A stretch of 64,000 bases of DNA, from assembly GCF_000429365.1 (NCBI RefSeq), contig NZ_AUBS01000016.1, positions 28,167 through 92,166 of the forward strand. The letters run 5' to 3'. The notes under the pieces are model-generated. The model did no database searches, had not been told where the DNA came from, and saw only the letters and a list, made by a program, of their open reading frames with translations. Shown piece by piece: positions 59,186 through 64,000 of this stretch; within the stretch, counting starts at the first letter, position 1; the number at the start of each line of letters is the position of its first letter. Both the position numbers and the translations under genes were made by a program. Source of the DNA: Pseudodonghicola xiamenensis DSM 18339 (GTDB taxonomy: Bacteria > Pseudomonadota > Alphaproteobacteria > Rhodobacterales > Rhodobacteraceae).

Positions 59186-59417
59186 GCATGTTTATCTCAT
59201 CATTTCAAAGCACTCAGGGCAGCGCCCGCGCCGCGCGGGGCGGGGTTGAGGAAGGCGCGGTCGGCGCACCATCAGATCGCCGTCCCACCTCATGTCAAAA
59301 GCGCCCGCCCCGTAGGGGGGCAGTGCCGGCGCTGCCCGACGATGCCGCCGGGCGGACCCAATGGTCGATGCCACTGACGCCCCCGGTGAACCATCACCCG
59401 AACCGGAGGGCGTGCGC
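59186..59417. repeat. Palindromic element between urtB and urtC
   Basis: GGGCAGCGCC (59217-59226) pairs with GGCGCTGCCC (59328-59337), and GGGGCGGG (59237-59244) with CCCGCCCC (59304-59311), so about 120 bases fold into one long hairpin. This splits an operon otherwise spaced by only a few bases. It looks like an inserted intergenic repeat, though no second copy is in this window. Confidence 0.6.
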
Positions 59418-60650
59418 ATGACCCGATCCTTCGTCTTTCGCAACCCCTCGGTCCTGATCTTCCTCGCCCTGCTGGCGCTCTTCACCCTGGGGGTAACGGC
59501 GGTATCCGAAGGCTTCGGGGTGGGCCTCATGTCCACGTCCTTCGTCAAGACGCTGGGCAAGACGCTCTGCCTGGCGCTGGTGGCCGTCGCCATGGATCTG
59601 GTCTGGGGCTATTGCGGTATCCTTTCCCTGGGCCATTTCGCCTTCTTCGGCCTCGGCGGCTACATGATCGGCATGTGGCTGATGTACGAACGCACCCGCG
59701 GCATCGTCGAGACCTCGCTGGCCGAGGCGCCGATCCCGCCCACCCCGCAAGAGGTGGTCGACGCCATCGGAAACCAGATATTCGGCGTGGTGGGATCGAG
59801 CGACTTTCCCCTGGTCTGGTCCTTCGCCGACAGCCTGACGATCCAATTGTTTCTGGTCGTCGCCCTGCCCGGCCTTCTGGCGCTGATCTTCGGCTGGCTC
59901 GCCTTCCGCTCTCGCGTCACCGGGGTTTACCTGTCGATCCTGACCCAGGCGATGACACTGGCGCTGTCGCTCTACCTCTTCCAGAACGACAGCGGATTGC
60001 GCGGCAACAACGGCCTGTCGGGCCTGCAGAACCTGCCCGGGCTTAACGCGGTGCCGCAATCCACAGTCTCGGTCTGGTTCCTCTGGGCCTCGGCCCTCGC
60101 CCTTGGGCTCGGCTATCTTCTGGCGGCCTGGGTGGTCTCGGGCAAGTTCGGATCGGTGGTGCGCGGCATTCGCGATAATGAGGCGCGAGTGCGGTTCCTG
60201 GGCTATTCGGTGGAAAGCTACAAGCTGGTGATCTTCACCCTGACCGCAATGATCGCGGGGATCGCCGGGGCGCTCTATTACCCGCAGGCCGGCATCATCA
60301 ACCCGGCCGAGATCGCGCCGATCGCCTCGATCTATCTGGCGGTCTGGGTGGCGATCGGCGGGCGCGGCCGGCTCTATGGCGCGGTGATCGGGGCAGTCTT
60401 CGTCTCTCTGATCTCGACCTGGTTCACCGGCGGCCAAGCGCCCGACGTCAACCTGGGCTTTTATACCGTCAAATGGGTTGACTGGTGGCTGATCGTGCTG
60501 GGGCTATCCTTCGTGCTGGTCACGCTATTTGCCCCCAAGGGGATCGGTGGCCTGTTCGATCTGATCGCCGATCGCCGCCGCCCCGACCGGCATGGAGATG
60601 ACCTCGGCCCTGATCAGGGATCGCTGCGCGAGAAGGAGGCGGTGGAATGA
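59418..60650 (+). CDS. urtC: Urea ABC transporter permease UrtC
   Basis: The second permease of the urea importer. The 410-residue protein has about ten helices, with YCGILSLGHFAFFGLGGYMIG near residue 70 and VVRGIRDNEARVRFLGYSVESYK near 250 (coupling loop), both typical of UrtC. ATG 59418 follows CGGAGGG; the longer frame from 59361 starts in the inserted palindrome region. Its stop overlaps the urtD ATG (ATGA). Confidence 0.94.
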   Translation: MTRSFVFRNPSVLIFLALLALFTLGVTAVSEGFGVGLMSTSFVKTLGKTLCLALVAVAMDLVWGYCGILSLGHFAFFGLGGYMIGMWLMYERTRGIVETSLAEAPIPPTPQEVVDAIGNQIFGVVGSSDFPLVWSFADSLTIQLFLVVALPGLLALIFGWLAFRSRVTGVYLSILTQAMTLALSLYLFQNDSGLRGNNGLSGLQNLPGLNAVPQSTVSVWFLWASALALGLGYLLAAWVVSGKFGSVVRGIRDNEARVRFLGYSVESYKLVIFTLTAMIAGIAGALYYPQAGIINPAEIAPIASIYLAVWVAIGGRGRLYGAVIGAVFVSLISTWFTGGQAPDVNLGFYTVKWVDWWLIVLGLSFVLVTLFAPKGIGGLFDLIADRRRPDRHGDDLGPDQGSLREKEAVE

Positions 60651-61390
60651 AAGGTCAGCTTCTTGAGGTTTCCGGCGTCTCGGTCAGCTTCGACGGGTTT
60701 CGTGCGATCAACAACCTCTCCTTTACCATCGGCCCGGCCGAGATGCGGGCGATCATCGGCCCCAATGGCGCCGGCAAGACGACATTCATGGATATCGTCA
60801 CCGGCAAGACGCGGCCCGATGCGGGGCGCGTGCTCTGGGGCGAGAAGAGCATCAACCTGATCGGCATGAACGAGGCACGGATCGCGCGGGAAGGCATCGG
60901 GCGCAAGTTCCAGCGCCCCACCGTGTTCGAAGATCAGAGCATTCAGGATAACCTGCTGATGGCGGTGAAGAACAAGCGCGGCCCCTTCCCGGTGCTGATC
61001 TACCGCCCCGCCGCCCAGGATCAGGCCCGGGTGGAGGAGCTGGCAGCGCAGATCGGCCTTGCCGACCAGCTTTCCCGCAAGTCGGGAGAGCTGAGCCACG
61101 GCCAGAAGCAATGGCTGGAGATCGGCATGCTCCTGGCGCAGGAACCGCGCCTTTTGCTGGTGGACGAGCCCGCCGCCGGCATGACGCTGGCCGAACGCGA
61201 ACACACCACCGATATCCTGGTCGAGGCCGCCAGAACCCGCGCCGTGGTGGTGGTGGAACATGACATGGACTTTGTCCGCCGGCTGAACTGCAAGGTGACG
61301 GTGCTGCACGAGGGCGCGGTCCTGGCCGAAGGCAGCCTCGATCACGTGACTGCGAACCAGCAGGTCATCGACGTCTACCTGGGGCGCTGA
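60647..61390 (+). CDS. urtD: Urea ABC transporter ATP-binding protein UrtD
   Basis: ATPase of the urea importer, 247 residues. Walker A GPNGAGKTTFMDI near residue 40, signature LSHGQKQWLEIGMLL near 146 and Walker B LLLVDEPAAGM near 167 are intact. It begins in an ATGA overlap with urtC, so translation is coupled. UrtD and UrtE form the ATPase heterodimer. Confidence 0.95.
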   Translation: MKGQLLEVSGVSVSFDGFRAINNLSFTIGPAEMRAIIGPNGAGKTTFMDIVTGKTRPDAGRVLWGEKSINLIGMNEARIAREGIGRKFQRPTVFEDQSIQDNLLMAVKNKRGPFPVLIYRPAAQDQARVEELAAQIGLADQLSRKSGELSHGQKQWLEIGMLLAQEPRLLLVDEPAAGMTLAEREHTTDILVEAARTRAVVVVEHDMDFVRRLNCKVTVLHEGAVLAEGSLDHVTANQQVIDVYLGR

Positions 61391-61470
61391 GCGATGCGGG
61401 AAAAACCACCAAGCTCCGCCCCCCGCAACCCGTGGCGCCGCGCATCCGCCAACCGTCCCGAGAGGCCGAC

Positions 61471-62166
61471 ATGCTGAAGACCGAGAACCTGACCCTGCAT
61501 TACGGCCACAGCCGGATCCTGAACGGCATCTCCTTCGAGGCCAAGGCCGGCGAGGTCACCTGTGTGATGGGCACCAACGGGGTCGGCAAGACCTCGCTCC
61601 TCAAAGCGCTGTCAGGCACCCATCCGCGATCGGGCGGCTCGGTGGAACTGGATGGCGAAGCCCTGGGGGTTCTGCCCTCCTATCAACTGGCACACAAGGG
61701 CGTGGGATACGTGCCGCAGGGGCGCGAAATCTTCCCGCTGCTGACGGTGAAGGAGAACCTGGAAACCGGCTATGCCTGCCTGCCCGCCTCGGAACATGTC
61801 ATCCCGGACGAGATCTTCGAGCTGTTCCCGATCCTAAAGGATTTCCTCGCCCGGCGCGGTGGCGATCTGTCGGGCGGGCAGCAGCAACAGCTCGCCATCG
61901 CCCGCGCCCTGATCACCAAGCCGAAACTCCTGCTGCTGGACGAGCCGACCGAGGGCATCCAGCCCAATATCATCCAGCAGATCGGCGAGGTCATCAAACT
62001 GCTACGCGACCGCGGTGGCATGGCCATCGTGCTGGTCGAACAGTATTTCGACTTCGCCTATCGGCTGGCCGACCGCGTCGTGGTGCTGCGCCGGGGCGAG
62101 GTGATCCTGAAGGGTGAGAAATCCGCCATCGGGCGGGAGGAGCTGTTGTCCAAGGTCTCGGTCTGA
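61471..62166 (+). CDS. urtE: Urea ABC transporter ATP-binding protein UrtE
   Basis: Second ATPase of the urea importer, 231 residues. Walker A GTNGVGKTSLLKAL near residue 34, signature LSGGQQQQLAIARAL near 133 and Walker B LLLLDEPTEGIQPN near 153 are present; EGIQPNIIQQIG is typical of UrtE. ATG 61471 follows GAGAGG; the frame upstream of it is short and less likely. It ends the urtABCDE run. Confidence 0.95.
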   Translation: MLKTENLTLHYGHSRILNGISFEAKAGEVTCVMGTNGVGKTSLLKALSGTHPRSGGSVELDGEALGVLPSYQLAHKGVGYVPQGREIFPLLTVKENLETGYACLPASEHVIPDEIFELFPILKDFLARRGGDLSGGQQQQLAIARALITKPKLLLLDEPTEGIQPNIIQQIGEVIKLLRDRGGMAIVLVEQYFDFAYRLADRVVVLRRGEVILKGEKSAIGREELLSKVSV

Positions 62167-62405
62167 CAGAGAGGCCCTGCCCGTTCCGTCCCCCCCTGCT
62201 CCACGGGCCAGAAACAGCCGGACGCATGGCCCAGGGCGGGACAAGGACGATCGCCTGCAACCTGTGATCCCTGGCGACTTCTGTCCACGCCCCTCGGGCC
62301 CGAGCATGGCGCACGACGTGCCGGGGCCACCGCTTCGACCATCTCATCCCACACCCTTTCCCGGGCCGGATGCAGCCTTCCTCCTCCGATATCGAGGGGC
62401 CTTCA
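62167..62405. other. Gene-free interval after urtE
   Basis: About 240 bases of GC-rich sequence with no supported gene. No hairpin with a T-tract was found, so the end of the urt transcript was not located. Confidence 0.4.
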
Positions 62406-62537
62406 ATGCCGCAAAGCCCCTCCGCCCACATCGGCAAAATTGATTTCGATATCACCAACCGCTATGTCGATTTCCAGGCCCTCAGTCTGTCCCCGAAGCT
62501 CCGCGCCGCTCCGCCTGCGCGGCTCGTCAAGGAATAA
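62406..62537 (+). CDS. Small ORF upstream of the flavin reductase gene
   Basis: A 43-codon frame ending three bases before the flavin reductase ATG. It reads KIDFDITNRYVDFQALSLSP, which looks more protein-like than the surrounding noise, and ends in RLVKE. The start lacks a strong ribosome site. It may be a real small protein, translationally coupled to the next gene, or the tail of a decayed gene. I do not recognise it. Confidence 0.4.
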   Translation: MPQSPSAHIGKIDFDITNRYVDFQALSLSPKLRAAPPARLVKE

Positions 62538-62540
62538 GCG

Positions 62541-63170
62541 ATGTTCTACGATTGCTCGCACCACCCGGCGCAGTTCATCTACAAGCTGCTGACCGCCACG
62601 GTGACCCCGCGCCCCATCGCCTGGGTATCGACCCGGTCGCAGGATGGCGTCGTCAATGTCGCACCCTTCAGCTTTTTCAACGTGATGGGATCGGAACCAC
62701 CGACACTGGCGCTGGGGCTGCAGCCGGATCCGACGCGCGGTCTGAAGGATACGGCCGAGAATATCCAGGCCACCGGCGAATTCGTGGTGAATCTGGTCTC
62801 GGCCGATCTGGCGGAAAAGATGAACCAGACCTCGGTCAATGCGCCGCCAGAGGTAAGTGAAATCGAACTGGCAGGACTGGAAACCGCCGCCTCCACCCTG
62901 ATCCAACCACCGCGTCTGGCCGAGGCGCCAGTGTCGTTCGAATGCAAATTGCACTGCGCGGTGATGACAGGCCCCAGGCAGATGATCGCGATCGGCACGG
63001 TCGTCGCCGTTCACATTGCCGACCGCTTCATGGTTGACCCGGAACTCGGCCATGTCGATGCTCCCGCGCTTGACCTGGTGGCGCGGATGCACGGCGGTGG
63101 CTGGTATCTCCGCGGCGGTGAACTCTTCGAGATGAAACGGCCGGCCTACAAGGGAACGCCACGGGGCTGA
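62541..63170 (+). CDS. Flavin reductase family (split-barrel FMN-binding) protein
   Basis: A 209-residue protein of the flavin reductase/DIM6-NTAB family. VTPRPIAWVSTRSQDGVVNVAPFSFFNVMGSEPP is split over residues 20-55 and binds FMN, while DTAENIQATGEFVVNLVS near residue 72 is the second typical block. Such proteins bind FMN and either supply reduced flavin to a monooxygenase or act as oxidoreductases. The ATG is preceded by AAGGAATAAGCG, which also holds the stop of the small ORF. No monooxygenase partner is in the window. Confidence 0.88.
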   Translation: MFYDCSHHPAQFIYKLLTATVTPRPIAWVSTRSQDGVVNVAPFSFFNVMGSEPPTLALGLQPDPTRGLKDTAENIQATGEFVVNLVSADLAEKMNQTSVNAPPEVSEIELAGLETAASTLIQPPRLAEAPVSFECKLHCAVMTGPRQMIAIGTVVAVHIADRFMVDPELGHVDAPALDLVARMHGGGWYLRGGELFEMKRPAYKGTPRG

Positions 63171-63822
63171 TCCCCCGCGTCAGGCTGCCGAGCGCGCCCC
63201 GCACAGGCCCGCAGCCCACACCTCCCCCATCACATCAGATATGCATATCAACTATATGAAAACAGAATGATTTTACAAATAGTACGGAAATAAATGTCAG
63301 GCATCACCTCTCTGCTCACGAAAGGTATCCGACCCCAACTTCGACCGTGCCAGGCGATGAAGAAACCAGAAACAAGGCGCAGATGACCTGTCTTGATCCC
63401 TATTTCCGCAAAACCAATGGCAAGGTTCGCGTCGCCGATTGACCTGAGCTTCGAGACATTACTAGCTGATAAATCTCAATGATTTAGAAGGATGGGACGC
63501 GCTATGGCAGTACGGCCCGCGTAGGACTTTGTGCAACCTCTGGAAACACTGAAGCTGAGCGGCAAACGCCACCGGCCCCAGTGCCGTCGGCAACAGCGCA
63601 TTTTACGCAAGTGACGGCAGACTGCGCGTGGCGAAGAGAATACCGTGATGATCTGCCGCGCCCTATCAGAACAAACATCATGCTGTGACAAGAACGGGGC
63701 GATCTATCGACCCGAGCGGAGCGTGAACCGGCGCCGCTCCCGCGGCAGCCGTCAACTATCAGAGATATGCCAAGGCCCCGGGCCCGGGTATGATGGCCCC
63801 TGCCGGGGCACATCAGGCGCGC
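63171..63822. other. Gene-free interval, partly AT-rich
   Basis: About 650 bases after the flavin reductase gene. The first part (63235-63300) is AT-rich and holds the palindrome ATATGCATAT. Further right the composition returns to GC-rich. Frames present lack ribosome sites and domains. A GGACTTTGTGCAACCTC stretch near 63520 recalls the ends of some IS5-type elements, but no transposase is visible. Confidence 0.4.
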
Positions 63823-64000
63823 TCAGGCGGCGGTTTCCACGTAGTTGGACAGGAACACCCCCATGACACGCTCGACGAAGTCCTCGCGGACATGTCGGCG
63901 ATCGTGATGGGCGTTGTTGCGCAACGCCGGCTTAAGGCGTGACTTCCCCTTTCCCCATTGGTGTCATGCCACTCTGACGATCTCGGCGGTGCCGAGGGCA
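63823..64000 (-). other. Possible C-terminal end of a minus-strand gene (broken frame)
   Basis: A minus-strand frame ending at TGA 63825-63823 reads KPALRNNAHHDRRH followed by REDFVERVMGVFLSNYVETAA (split here), which is protein-like. Going upstream, it meets an in-frame TGA at 63966-63964, so only 46 codons are open unless a frameshift lies between. It could be a gene remnant or a short coding end. The family was not recognised. Confidence 0.3.

Overview
The window is a GC-rich bacterial chromosome segment, most likely from an alphaproteobacterium of the Rhodobacteraceae/roseobacter type. The support is a cutF-cutO-like copper module, a heme A synthase of the alphaproteobacterial kind, a Usg protein, a DmdB-like acyl-CoA ligase, a BdhA/patatin pair and a complete urtABCDE urea transporter. 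No plasmid, prophage or CRISPR features are seen. Most of the window reads as ordinary core and accessory chromosome, apart from one AT-richer defence gene behind gyrA.

Layout. 1-3 kb: rsmB-like methyltransferase (cut by the window edge), an MBL-fold hydrolase and guaB form a leftward operon with overlapping stop/start codons. 3.1-7.6 kb: a frameshifted ltrA-like gene, a RACo-like ferredoxin/ASKHA protein and a DUF2235 protein, then tRNA-Gly(CCC). 7.9-9.8 kb: a small CutF-like leader, a hairpin that masks the next Shine-Dalgarno sequence, and a Met-rich multicopper oxidase. 10-12.9 kb: a lipoprotein, an outer-membrane barrel and a Tat-exported amidohydrolase. 13.5-16.4 kb: a Ca2+/H+ antiporter, an ionotropic-receptor-like channel and a pentapeptide-repeat protein. 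16.4-22 kb: an amine/amino-acid catabolic operon (FAD oxidase, RidA, OCD-like protein, APC permease) with a divergent AraC regulator. 22-29.6 kb: acyl-CoA ligase, thioesterase, zwf-pgl-pgi and a radical SAM protein. 29.6-32.9 kb: usg and gyrA. 33.2-34.8 kb: an AIPR-type defence protein. 35.2-43.3 kb: M32 carboxypeptidase with ctaA, an SH3b protein, trmJ, a ThiE-like protein, psuK-psuG and a DUF502 protein. 43.4-45.2 kb: bdhA with a patatin. 45.6 kb: a candidate small RNA on the minus strand. 45.8-55.2 kb: a peptide-binding protein, an ACR3 permease, an XRE-cupin regulator diverging from a ligase/DsbA/K+-channel operon, a Bcr/CflA transporter and ftsH. 55.8-63.2 kb: urtABCDE, a 43-codon ORF and a flavin reductase. 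The last ~800 bp hold no convincing gene.

The most notable system is the copper module. The small ORF has a CXXXC motif and a proline-rich C terminus. Its stop codon abuts a stem-loop that pairs the GGAG ribosome site of the oxidase with CUCC. This matches what is known of copper-responsive CutF leaders in Rhodobacter, but here the leader carries an apparent one-base frameshift. Other points worth a second look are the candidate sRNA, the receptor-channel/antiporter cluster without a K+ filter, and the AIPR protein with a nuclease-like N terminus.
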